Below, in pieces: positions 33,693 through 41,006 of a DNA stretch of 64,000 nucleotides (its first letter is position 1; every line of letters begins with the position of its first letter). The notes beneath the pieces were generated by a model that searched no databases, had not been told where the DNA came from, and saw only the letters and a program-made list of their open reading frames with translations. The position numbers and the translations under genes are program-made. The stretch comes from Streptomyces caeruleatus (GTDB taxonomy: Bacteria > Actinomycetota > Actinomycetes > Streptomycetales > Streptomycetaceae): contig NZ_KQ948949.1 of assembly GCF_001514235.1 (NCBI RefSeq), positions 1 through 64,000 of the forward strand, written 5' to 3'.

Positions 33693-34685
33693 ATGAAGTA
33701 CACGCAGCTCGGACGCACGGGACTCAAGGTCAGCCGGCTCGTCCTCGGCACCATGAACTTCGGTCCGCACACCGACGAGGCCGACAGCCACGCGATCATG
33801 GACACGGCGCTGGACGCAGGCATCAACTTCTTCGACACGGCGAACGTCTACGGCTGGGGCGACAACAAGGGCCGTACCGAGGAGATCATCGGCAACTGGC
33901 TCGCCAAGGGCGGCGAACGCCGCGAGAAGGTCGTCCTCGCCACCAAGGTCTACGGCAACATGGGCGCCGACGGCGAGGCGTGGCCCAACCACGACAAGCT
34001 GTCGGCCGTGAACATCCGGCGGGCCGTCGACGCGTCGCTCAAGCGGCTGCAGACCGACCACATCGACCTCTACCAGTTCCACCACGTCGACCGCGCCACT
34101 CCCTTCGAGGAGATCTGGCAGGCCATCGACGTCCTGGTCCAGCAGGGCAAGATCCTCTACGTCGGCTCGTCCAACTTCCCCGGCTACAAGATCGCCCAGG
34201 CCAACGAGGTCGCGGCCCGCCGCGGCGGCACCATCGGCCTGGTCAGCGAGCAGTGCCTCTACAACCTCTACGAGCGCCGCGCCGAGATGGAGGTCATCCC
34301 GGCCGCGCAGGAGTACGGCCTCGGCATCATCCCGTGGTCGCCGCTGCACGGCGGTGCGCTCGGCGGCGTGCTGAAGAAGGAGATCAAGGGCGGCCGGCGC
34401 AGCGAGGGGCGGGCCGCGGGCGCCATGTCCGGCCCCGAGGTGCACGCGAAGATCCAGGCCTACGAGGACCTGCTCGACAAGCACGGCCTGGAGCCCGGCG
34501 AGGCCGCCCTGGCCTGGCTGCTCACCCGCCCCGGCGTGACCGGCCCCATCGTCGGCCCCCGCACGGCCGAACAACTCGACTCCGCCCTGCGCGCGGTGGA
34601 ACTGGAACTGAGCGACGAGCTCCTGGCAGGCCTGGACGAGATCTTCCCCGGCCCGGGCCCGTCTCCGGAGGCCTTCGCCTGGTAA
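33693..34685 (+). CDS. Aldo/keto reductase
   Basis: This 330-residue NADPH-dependent reductase has the AKR catalytic tetrad: D48 (FDTANVYG), Y53, K85 (LATKVYG) and H130 (LYQFHHVD). Cofactor-binding residues near the C-terminus include PIVGPRTAEQLDSAL. It reduces aldehydes or ketones; the closest general type is the YajO/tas or aryl-alcohol dehydrogenase-like group. The ATG at 33693 is chosen because it begins MKYTQLGRTGLKVS, the normal AKR start. The 10-bp inverted repeat over its ribosome site suggests unusual control. Confidence 0.93.
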   Translation: MKYTQLGRTGLKVSRLVLGTMNFGPHTDEADSHAIMDTALDAGINFFDTANVYGWGDNKGRTEEIIGNWLAKGGERREKVVLATKVYGNMGADGEAWPNHDKLSAVNIRRAVDASLKRLQTDHIDLYQFHHVDRATPFEEIWQAIDVLVQQGKILYVGSSNFPGYKIAQANEVAARRGGTIGLVSEQCLYNLYERRAEMEVIPAAQEYGLGIIPWSPLHGGALGGVLKKEIKGGRRSEGRAAGAMSGPEVHAKIQAYEDLLDKHGLEPGEAALAWLLTRPGVTGPIVGPRTAEQLDSALRAVELELSDELLAGLDEIFPGPGPSPEAFAW

Positions 34686-34797
34686 TGGGCCGCTGACTTG
34701 CGACGCTCCGGGGGGCGCGTGGCCTACTAGGGGCCGGCGCCCCAACGCCCCAAGGAGCGCACGTCGCCTGCTAAAGACCGGCGCCCCCAACCCCCAA

Positions 34798-34819
34798 GGG
34801 GCGCGGGGAACTGCGCGAC
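34798..34819. repeat. Dispersed intergenic repeat in a 219-bp gene-free stretch
   Basis: GGGGCGCGGGGAACTGCGCGAC repeats the core of the element at 4131-4160 in the opposite orientation. The surrounding 34686-34904 has no credible gene; it also holds short degenerate tracts such as CTACCTGCCTAG-type repeats near 34870-34915. Confidence 0.7.
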
Positions 34820-34904
34820 AAGCCCCCACCGGCCCGCAGCCGAACGACGGGCCCCGCAGTCCCCCGGCGTGCCTACCTGCCTAGCTACCTAGCCGCCCAG
34901 CCAC

Positions 34905-34994
34905 CTACCTGCCCAGCACCGCCGCCACCGCGACCAGCACGAACATCAGCACAAGCGCACCGGCCATGATCCGGTTCCGGGTTTTCGGGTCCAC
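34905..34994 (-). CDS. 29-residue single-helix membrane protein
   Basis: GTG at 34994 opens a 29-codon frame ending at 34905: charged start (DPKTRNR), then a hydrophobic helix (IMAGALVLMFVLVAVAAVLG) and a final Arg. A -10-like TAGGCT lies 7 bp upstream of the GTG and there is no ribosome site, so it would be leaderless. I believe near-identical tiny proteins occur in other Streptomyces, which supports a real gene. It is too short for automatic callers. Function unknown; it may be an auxiliary membrane peptide. Confidence 0.6.
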   Translation of the reverse strand: MDPKTRNRIMAGALVLMFVLVAVAAVLGR

Positions 34995-35004
34995 GGGACC
35001 GAGC

Positions 35005-35577
35005 CTAACCGGCCCCTTCCAGCGGCCAGCGGGCGACCACCTCGTACCGGGGCTGCTCGCCCGCCACCCCGGACTTCGGCAGATTGCTGCGCACCAGCGC
35101 CAGCTCGCCCACGGTCCAGGTCCGGCTGGTGAACTCCCCGAGGGCCTCGACGTACGGCCGCACGTCCACCGCCGACCGGCTCCGCGCCACCGTGAGGTGA
35201 GCCTTGTACCGCCGATGCTCCCCCATCGGCACCCCTGCCTTCCGCGCCGCCGCCTCACTCCGGTCCGCCAGCAGCCGCAACGCCGCCAGGTCCCCCTCCG
35301 CCCCGGCCCACAGCGCCCTGCCGTGCCCGAACTGGCCGCCGCCGCGCAGCGCCAGCGCGAAGGAGGCGGTGCGCCGCGCGGCCCGCTCCAGCCGCGCCGA
35401 CAGATCCGGTACGAGGTCGTCGTCGACCTCGCCGTAGAAGGCCAGCGTGAAGTGCCATCCGGGGCGGCCGGTCCATCGCAGCCCGTCCGCGCCGGGCAGG
35501 TTCCGCAACTCGGCGACCTCGACGGCCAGTTCATCGGCCACGTCCTCGGGCGGCAGTACGGCGGCGAAGAGTCTCAT
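35005..35577 (-). CDS. thpR: RNA 2',3'-cyclic phosphodiesterase
   Basis: This 190-residue 2H-phosphoesterase has both HxTx motifs: HFTL (H42, T44) and HLTV (H127, T129), with MRLFAAVLPP at the start as in LigT/ThpR. It opens 2',3'-cyclic phosphate ends of RNA to 2'-phosphates. The ATG at 35577 is the family start. The open frame extends further upstream but without similarity. It is divergent from the GNAT gene with a 25-bp gap. Confidence 0.9.
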   Translation of the reverse strand: MRLFAAVLPPEDVADELAVEVAELRNLPGADGLRWTGRPGWHFTLAFYGEVDDDLVPDLSARLERAARRTASFALALRGGGQFGHGRALWAGAEGDLAALRLLADRSEAAARKAGVPMGEHRRYKAHLTVARSRSAVDVRPYVEALGEFTSRTWTVGELALVRSNLPKSGVAGEQPRYEVVARWPLEGAG

Positions 35578-35602
35578 GCATCCAGCCTGGCACCATGACG
35601 GG

Positions 35603-36121
35603 ATGGAGATCACCATCAGGGACGGCGGACGCGACGACATCCCCGCGATACTCGGCATGCTCGACAGCTGCGTGGAGTGGCTCGTCGGGCAGGGACGCAC
35701 CGGACAGTGGGGTACGGAGCCGCTGTCGCAGAACTCCAGGACGGTGGAGTCGGTGACCCGGCACATGCAAGAGGGCAGCGTCTTCATCGCTGAGGCCGGC
35801 GGCGTCCCGGCCGCCACCCTCACCCTCACCGACGCCCCCGGCGCCTACCTCGCCCACCTCCCGCCACCCGGCGAACCCGAGCGCTACATCCACTGGCTCG
35901 CCTCCGACCGCCGCTTCAAGGGCCACGGCGTGGGCAGCGCCCTGCTCAACCACGCCGCCGAGCAAACCCGCCGAGCGGGCGTCTCCCTGCTCCGCGTGGA
36001 CTGCTACGCGGGCGCCGACGGCAAGCTGGTCCGCTACTACGAGAACAACGGCTTCGTCCGCACCGAGACGTACACGGGCAGGGACGACTGGCCGGGGCAG
36101 GTACTGGCACGGAGGGTCTAG
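35603..36121 (+). CDS. GNAT-family N-acetyltransferase
   Basis: This 172-residue acetyltransferase has the acetyl-CoA loop in FKGHGVGSALLNHA near residue 105 and the C-terminal YYENNGFVRTETY. The start MEITIRDGGRDDIPAILGML is typical. The acceptor is unknown. The ATG at 35603 is only 25 bp from the ATG of thpR, so promoters must overlap coding sequence or the transcript is nearly leaderless. Confidence 0.88.
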   Translation: MEITIRDGGRDDIPAILGMLDSCVEWLVGQGRTGQWGTEPLSQNSRTVESVTRHMQEGSVFIAEAGGVPAATLTLTDAPGAYLAHLPPPGEPERYIHWLASDRRFKGHGVGSALLNHAAEQTRRAGVSLLRVDCYAGADGKLVRYYENNGFVRTETYTGRDDWPGQVLARRV

Positions 36122-36230
36122 CCACCTCCGGCCGCGACGTGACCATGACCACACGTGCCCCGGTCACCGTGCGTATCGTTGTACTGCGCGGCTGCACTCG
36201 TCCGAGGAGCAGCCGGGGAGGAGCGCCACG

Positions 36231-36818
36231 ATGACCGTCCTTGACGACAGGATCGAGATGGCCGAGGAGCACGGCGAGCTGACTCTGGACGTCTTGTTCG
36301 AGTGCGTTCAGAAGATGCCCATCCCCGAGGGTACGAAGGTAGAGATCGTCGGGGGGAACATCTTCATGTCACCGCAGCGGCAGAACCACTGGGAGATCAT
36401 CTTCGGCATCGCGAAGCAGTTGGACGCCAAGTACTCGCAAAAGCGCTTGGCATCGGACGTGCGGATCGATTTTCCCGGCCATCTGAACGGCTTCGCCTGC
36501 GATCTGGCGGCCATGGCCGAGCGGTCGGTGAAGGACAGCAAGGGCCGCTGGCGCTATCAGGACGTCGAATTCGTGGCCGAGGTCATCTCCAAGGACACGG
36601 CGGGCAACGACTACGGCCCGAAAAAGGAAACCTACGCCCTCGCCGAAGTGCCGGTGTACCTCATCGTGAACCCGTACACCGCGCAGTGGCACCTGCACAC
36701 CCTGCCGAAGGACGGCCAGTACCACTCCGAGGTCAGCTTCGGATTCGGTGAAGAGATCGACCTGACCGGGACCGTCGTCGGCCTCGCCCTCAAGACCGAC
36801 GAGTTCCCGCGCGACTGA
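36231..36818 (+). CDS. Uma2-family restriction-endonuclease-like protein
   Basis: This 195-residue protein is of the Uma2 (DUF820) family, a PD-(D/E)XK nuclease-like fold: VEIVGGNIFMSPQRQNHW near residue 37, VRIDFPGHLNGFACDLAAM near 77, VEFVAEVISKDT near 113 and KKETYALAEVPVYLIV near 131. D91, E117 and K119 (from DLAA and EVISK) fit the active-site pattern. Streptomyces carries many copies with no proven role. A second member lies at 53543. Confidence 0.88.
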   Translation: MTVLDDRIEMAEEHGELTLDVLFECVQKMPIPEGTKVEIVGGNIFMSPQRQNHWEIIFGIAKQLDAKYSQKRLASDVRIDFPGHLNGFACDLAAMAERSVKDSKGRWRYQDVEFVAEVISKDTAGNDYGPKKETYALAEVPVYLIVNPYTAQWHLHTLPKDGQYHSEVSFGFGEEIDLTGTVVGLALKTDEFPRD

Positions 36819-38180
36819 CTACGCAGCCGTGGCCAACTGCTCCTCCCGCTCCTCACGAGGAACGAACCGGGCGCGCGGACGCCCCTGATCCCATCCCACC
36901 GACAGCCGCAGTCCGCCCACGCGGGCCAGCACCAGGGCGATGACGACGGCCGCGGTCGCCGTGATCGCGCCGCCCACCGCCAGGCCCGCCCGGACGCCGT
37001 ACGCGTCCGTGATCCAGCCGGCGATCGGGGCGCCGAGCGGGGCGCCGCCCATGAAGACCATCATGTACAGGGCCATCACCCGGCCCCGCATGCTCGGGTC
37101 GGTGGACATCTGGATGCTGCTGTTGGCGGTGACGTTGACCGTCATGCCGAACATGCCGATCGGGGCCATGAGCAGGGCGAACAGCCACAGGGAAGGGACG
37201 AACGCGGCGACGATCTCCATCACGCCGAAGGCCACCGCCCCCACGACCAGCACCCGCATCCGGGCCGTACCGCGCCGGGCCGCGAGCAGCGCGCCCGCCA
37301 GGGAGCCGACCGCCATCAGGGTGTTGAAGAGGCTGTAGGAGCCGGCGCCGGCATCGAAGACGTCGTCGGCGAAGGCGGAAAGGTAGACGGGGAAGTTGAA
37401 GCCGAAGGTGCTGACGAACCCGGCGAGGACGATCGTCCAGATCAGCTCGGGGCGCCCGGCGACATAGCGCAGGCCCTCCCGCAGCTGGCCCTTGCCGCGC
37501 GGCGCCCGCTGGACGTCGTACAGCTCACGCGTCCGCATCAGCAGCAGACCGGCGATGGGCGCGACGAAGGACAGGCCGTTGGCGAGGAACGCCCAGCCCG
37601 TGCCGACGCCGGTGATCATCAGGCCGGCCACGGCGGGACCGATCAGCCGGGCCGACTGGAAGTTCGCGGAGTTCAGGCTGACCGCGTTCTGCAGCTGGTC
37701 CGGATTGACCATCTCGCTGACGAAGGACTGACGGGCCGGGTTGTCGACGACCGTGGCGAGGCCGACCGCGAAGGCGGCCAGATAGACGTGCCAGACCGCG
37801 ACATGACCGGTGAGGGTCAGGACGGCCAGCGCGATGCCGGTGAGGGCCATCGAGGACTGGGTGACCAGGAGCGTGCGCCGCTTGGGCAGCCGGTCGACGA
37901 GGACACCGCCGTAGAGACCGAAGAGCAGCATCGGCAGGAACTGCAGGGCCGTCGTGATGCCGACGGCCGTGGCGGAGCCGGTGAGGCTGAGCACCAGCCA
38001 GTCCTGGGCGATGCGCTGCATCCAGGTGCCGGTGTTGGAGACGACCTGGCCGAGGAAGTAGAGGCGGTAGTTCCTGACCTTCAGCGAGCTGAACATCGAG
38101 GACTTGCGGGGCTCGGGGGCGGGCGGGGAGTCGTGGGTGGTCGGTGCGGGGGCGGAGTCTGCTCCGGGTCCCGTACTCAA
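36819..38180 (-). CDS. MFS transporter, MarR-linked
   Basis: This 453-residue protein has about 12 transmembrane segments after a 45-residue Pro-rich N-terminal tail; motifs include LGQVVSNTGTWMQRIAQDWLV near 45 and LYGGVLVDRLPKRR near 88 (MFS motif A type). It is of the enterobactin/multidrug exporter-like MFS group. I take the TTG at 38180 as start since AGGAGG lies 9 bp upstream; a later ATG at about 38096 starts the first membrane segment. It follows the MarR gene by 25 bp in the same direction, so the MarR protein likely controls this exporter. Confidence 0.88.
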   Translation of the reverse strand: MSTGPGADSAPAPTTHDSPPAPEPRKSSMFSSLKVRNYRLYFLGQVVSNTGTWMQRIAQDWLVLSLTGSATAVGITTALQFLPMLLFGLYGGVLVDRLPKRRTLLVTQSSMALTGIALAVLTLTGHVAVWHVYLAAFAVGLATVVDNPARQSFVSEMVNPDQLQNAVSLNSANFQSARLIGPAVAGLMITGVGTGWAFLANGLSFVAPIAGLLLMRTRELYDVQRAPRGKGQLREGLRYVAGRPELIWTIVLAGFVSTFGFNFPVYLSAFADDVFDAGAGSYSLFNTLMAVGSLAGALLAARRGTARMRVLVVGAVAFGVMEIVAAFVPSLWLFALLMAPIGMFGMTVNVTANSSIQMSTDPSMRGRVMALYMMVFMGGAPLGAPIAGWITDAYGVRAGLAVGGAITATAAVVIALVLARVGGLRLSVGWDQGRPRARFVPREEREEQLATAA

Positions 38181-38204
38181 AAGGGTTCGCCTCCTCGTGA
38201 CTGC

Positions 38205-38642
38205 TTACAGATGTGCGAGCTTCTCCAGCACGGGGGCGGCGGCGCGCAGTTTCGCCCACTCGTCCTCGTCCAGGCCCTCGACCAGGGTGGCCAGGAAGGC
38301 GTTGCGCTTGCGGCGGCTCTCCTCGAGCATCGCCTCGGCCTGCTCCGTCTTCGTGACGACCTTCTGGCGCCGGTCCTCGGGGTGCGGCTCCAGGCGGACC
38401 AGGCCCTTCGCCTCCAGCAGGGCGACGATGCGGGTCATCGACGGCGGCTGGACGTGCTCCTTGCGGGCGAGCTCACCGGGGGTGGCCTTGCCGCAGAGGG
38501 AGAGGGTGCCCAGCACCGACATCTCGGTGGGGCTCAGCGACTCGTCGACCCGCTGGTGCTTGAGCCGACGCGACAGTCGCATCACTGCGGAGCGCAGGGA
38601 GTTCACGGCGGCTACGTTGTCGCCATGGGTAAGGTCCGACAT
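38205..38642 (-). CDS. MarR-family transcriptional regulator
   Basis: This 145-residue protein has the winged helix-turn-helix of MarR: LSPTEMSVLGTLSL, VQPPSMTRIVALLEAKGLVRLEPHPEDRRQK in pieces, and C-terminal dimerisation helices. It is followed 25 bp later by an MFS exporter gene, a standard drug-responsive pair. A 7-4-7 dyad 8 bp upstream of its ATG is the probable autoregulatory operator. The ligand is unknown. Confidence 0.93.
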   Translation of the reverse strand: MSDLTHGDNVAAVNSLRSAVMRLSRRLKHQRVDESLSPTEMSVLGTLSLCGKATPGELARKEHVQPPSMTRIVALLEAKGLVRLEPHPEDRRQKVVTKTEQAEAMLEESRRKRNAFLATLVEGLDEDEWAKLRAAAPVLEKLAHL

Positions 38643-38649
38643 GTTCTTT

Positions 38650-38667
38650 AGAGTAACTCATTACTCT
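38650..38667. promoter_or_regulatory. MarR operator dyad
   Basis: AGAGTAA-CTCA-TTACTCT is an exact 7-4-7 inverted repeat just upstream of the MarR start, in an A/T-rich patch. Length and position match MarR autoregulation. Confidence 0.7.
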
Positions 38668-38806
38668 CGCTAAAGACCACCCGGAAATACAGAGGGCACG
38701 CAACGATGCCCGTGATGCTCGCCACTGAAGCGCGGCGTCACTCATATGGGTGATCCGGCAGCGGAACGTGACACACCGCACCGAAGAGTGCCGCGACCCT
38801 CGTGCC

Positions 38807-38989
38807 ATGGGGACCAGCGTGCTCAGCCTGCGGATAGACCACGAGCTGCTCGAACGACTCAAGGAGCATGCGGCGAAAAGAGGAATGAGCGTCCAGGACT
38901 ATGTCGTCCGGACGCTCATCCGCGATGACTTCGACGAGCGGTTCCAGTCCGCGGTCGAGGAGACCGAGAAGTTCTACGGCCTCACATGA
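38807..38989 (+). CDS. Ribbon-helix-helix (Arc/CopG-like) small protein
   Basis: This 60-residue protein starts MGTSVLSLRIDHELLERLKE, a classic RHH strand-helix, then HAAKRGMSVQDYVVRTLIRDD. It should form a DNA-binding dimer. No toxin gene follows (the next gene, on the other strand, is a permease), so it is a solitary regulator rather than an obvious antitoxin. It is divergent from the MarR gene. The ATG at 38807 has no clear ribosome site. Confidence 0.78.
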   Translation: MGTSVLSLRIDHELLERLKEHAAKRGMSVQDYVVRTLIRDDFDERFQSAVEETEKFYGLT

Positions 38990-38999
38990 GCCGCGCCCC

Positions 39000-40400
39000 C
39001 TAGGTCAGCCCCAGTGCCGGCATCAGGTAGTAGAAGGCGAAGACCGCCGCCACGACGTACATCGCCACCGGCACCTCACGCCCCCGCCCGGCGGCCAGGC
39101 GCAGCACCGCGAAGGTGATGAAGCCCATGCCGATGCCGTTGGTGATCGAGTAGGTGAACGGCATCATCAGCATCGTCACGAAGGCCGGGATCGCGACCGT
39201 GTAGTCGGCCCAGTCGATCTCCTTGACGGAGTTCGCCATGATCAGGAAGCCGACCGCGAGCAGGGCGGGGGTGGCCGCCTGGGACGGGACCATCGTGGCG
39301 ACCGGTGTCAGGAACAGCGCCACGGCGAACAGGGCGCCGGTGATCACGTTCGCGAAACCGGTACGGGCGCCCTCGCCGACGCCGGCCGTGGACTCCACGA
39401 AGGCGGTGGTGGCCGAGGAGGAGCTGGCGCCGCCCGTGGCGACGGCGAGGCCGTCCACGAACAGCACCTTGTTGATGCCCGGCATCTGGCCCTGGGCGTC
39501 GGTCAGCTTCGCCTCGTCGCTGACGCCCATGATCGTGCCCATGGCGTCGAAGAAGCAGGACAGCAGGACGGTGAAGACGAAAAGGGTGCCGGTCAGCGCG
39601 CCGACCTTGTCGAAGCCGCCGAACAGGCTGAACTCTCCGATCAGGCCGAAGTCCGGGCTGGCGACCGGGTTGCCGGGCCACTTCGGGGTCGTCAGGCCCC
39701 AGGACGGCACGTTCGCGACGCCCTCGATGATCACGGCGAGCACCGTCATCGCGACGATCGAGATCAGGATCGCGCCGGAGACCTTGCGGACGATGAGCGC
39801 GAGGGTGAGCAGCGCGCCCAGGACGAAGACCAGGACCGGCCAGCCGTTGAGGTGACCGTCGCCGCCGAGCTGGAGGGGCACGGTCGTCTGGGCGACGTCC
39901 GGGATCCGGGAGACGAAGCCGGAGTCGACGAGGCCGATCAGCATGATGAACAGACCGATACCGATGGAGATGGCCTTGCGCAGGCTGTAGGGCACGGCGT
40001 TCATGACGCGCTCGCGCAGCCCCGTGGCGACGAGCAGCATGACCACGAAGCCGGCCAGGACCACCATGCCCATGGCGTCCGGCCAGGACATGCGCGGCGC
40101 CAGCTGGAGCGCGACGACCGAGTTCACGCCGAGTCCGGCGGCGAGCGCGATCGGTACGTTGCCGATGACGCCCATGAGGAGCGTGGTGAACGCCGCTGTC
40201 ACGGCCGTCGCCGTCACCAGCTGTCCGTTGTCCAGCTGGTGGCCGTACATGTCCTTCGCGCTGCCGAGGATGATCGGGTTCAGCACGATGATGTAGGCCA
40301 TCGCGAAGAAGGTGGCGAAACCGCCGCGGATTTCCCGGGACAGGGTGCTGCCCCGCTCCGAGATCTTGAAGTAGCGGTCGAGTGCGCCGTATGCGGGCAT
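39000..40400 (-). CDS. NCS2-family purine permease (AzgA/PbuG type)
   Basis: This 466-residue membrane protein has about 12-14 hydrophobic segments and the NCS2 AzgA-type sequence: RGGFATFFAMAYIIVLNP near residue 25, AAGLGVNSVVA near 88, FFDAMGTIMGVSDEAKL near 278, GASSSSATTAFVESTAGVGEGARTG in pieces near 320. It imports hypoxanthine, guanine or adenine with protons. ATG 40400. The 148-bp upstream region holds a CCGTTTC...GAAACGG dyad at 40441-40474 and a 21-bp-period repeat. No purine riboswitch is visible. Confidence 0.9.
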   Translation of the reverse strand: MPAYGALDRYFKISERGSTLSREIRGGFATFFAMAYIIVLNPIILGSAKDMYGHQLDNGQLVTATAVTAAFTTLLMGVIGNVPIALAAGLGVNSVVALQLAPRMSWPDAMGMVVLAGFVVMLLVATGLRERVMNAVPYSLRKAISIGIGLFIMLIGLVDSGFVSRIPDVAQTTVPLQLGGDGHLNGWPVLVFVLGALLTLALIVRKVSGAILISIVAMTVLAVIIEGVANVPSWGLTTPKWPGNPVASPDFGLIGEFSLFGGFDKVGALTGTLFVFTVLLSCFFDAMGTIMGVSDEAKLTDAQGQMPGINKVLFVDGLAVATGGASSSSATTAFVESTAGVGEGARTGFANVITGALFAVALFLTPVATMVPSQAATPALLAVGFLIMANSVKEIDWADYTVAIPAFVTMLMMPFTYSITNGIGMGFITFAVLRLAAGRGREVPVAMYVVAAVFAFYYLMPALGLT

Positions 40401-40497
40401 GCTTTGGCTGTTCCTACGAAGAGAAGTGGTCAGGCATAAACCGTTTCAGTATGAACATATAAAGCCGGAAACGGCGATCTCCGCGCGTAGACCCGCG

Positions 40498-40537
40498 TGG
40501 ATCCGATCGCTTCGTACCTGGATCCGATCGCCTCGTA
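40498..40537. promoter_or_regulatory. 19-bp direct repeat with 21-bp period before DUF2530 gene
   Basis: TGGATCCGATCGCTTCGTA (40498-40516) and the same with one T-to-C change (40519-40537) are spaced by exactly two helical turns. The second copy ends in TAAGCT, a -10-like box about 9 bp before the ATG at 40549. A repeated activator or repressor site is plausible. Confidence 0.45.
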
Positions 40538-40548
40538 AGCTGTCCCCC

Positions 40549-40851
40549 ATGGCGAAGTGGACCCCCAAGCACGAGGCGCCGGAGCCCCTGGAGGGCCCCG
40601 TGGTCGCCACCATCACCGGCGGCACGATCCTGTGGTTCGTCCTCTTCGTCGTCCAGCTCCCCTTCTACGGCTGGTTCGACGACCGCGACCTCACCTGGTG
40701 GGTGTGGACCTGCCTGGCCGGCGGCGGGCTCGGACTCATCGGCATCTGGTACGTCCGCAAGCGCGATGCCGCGCTCAAGCGGGCGGCCGCTCAGGAGGCC
40801 GCGGAGACCGGGTCCGAGACCGAGCAGTCACCGGCACCGTCCGCGGACTGA
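40549..40851 (+). CDS. DUF2530 membrane protein
   Basis: This 100-residue protein has two hydrophobic helices (about residues 22-42 and 52-70) and matches DUF2530: PLEGPVVATITGGTILWFVLF and DDRDLTWWVWTCLAGGGLGLIG. The ATG at 40549 begins the family sequence; a -10-like TAAGCT 9 bp upstream implies a very short leader. Function unknown. It lies between the NCS2 permease and the CtpE-like ATPase, and may be conserved in that setting across actinobacteria. Confidence 0.85.
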   Translation: MAKWTPKHEAPEPLEGPVVATITGGTILWFVLFVVQLPFYGWFDDRDLTWWVWTCLAGGGLGLIGIWYVRKRDAALKRAAAQEAAETGSETEQSPAPSAD

Positions 40852-40911
40852 CCACCGGCCACCCACCGGCCACCCACCGGCCGACCCACTGACCGACCCA
40901 CTGACCGACCC
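40852..40911. repeat. Tandem repeats right after the DUF2530 stop
   Basis: Three copies of an 11-bp unit (CCACCGGCCAC phase) run into two copies of a 12-bp unit (CTGACCGACCCA). They start directly after the TGA stop and fill about half of the 155-bp gap before the ATPase gene. Confidence 0.75.
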
Positions 40912-41006
40912 GCCGTACGACCTCGGTACGACCCCCGTCCTCCCCCGGTCGGAACTTCCGCGCACTCGGCGGGTGAAGCCGTAAATCCGCACGTACCGTC
41001 GAATGC

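Noticed and set aside
36231..36818. Uma2 protein as part of a restriction system
   Set aside because: No methyltransferase or specificity subunit is encoded near this copy or the one at 53543.
38807..38989. Toxin-antitoxin antitoxin call for the RHH protein
   Set aside because: No toxin frame is next to it; the downstream gene is a convergent permease.
40401..40548. Possible purine riboswitch upstream of the NCS2 permease
   Set aside because: A CCGTTTC/GAAACGG dyad exists at 40441-40474 but there is no three-way junction with the conserved purine-aptamer loops.
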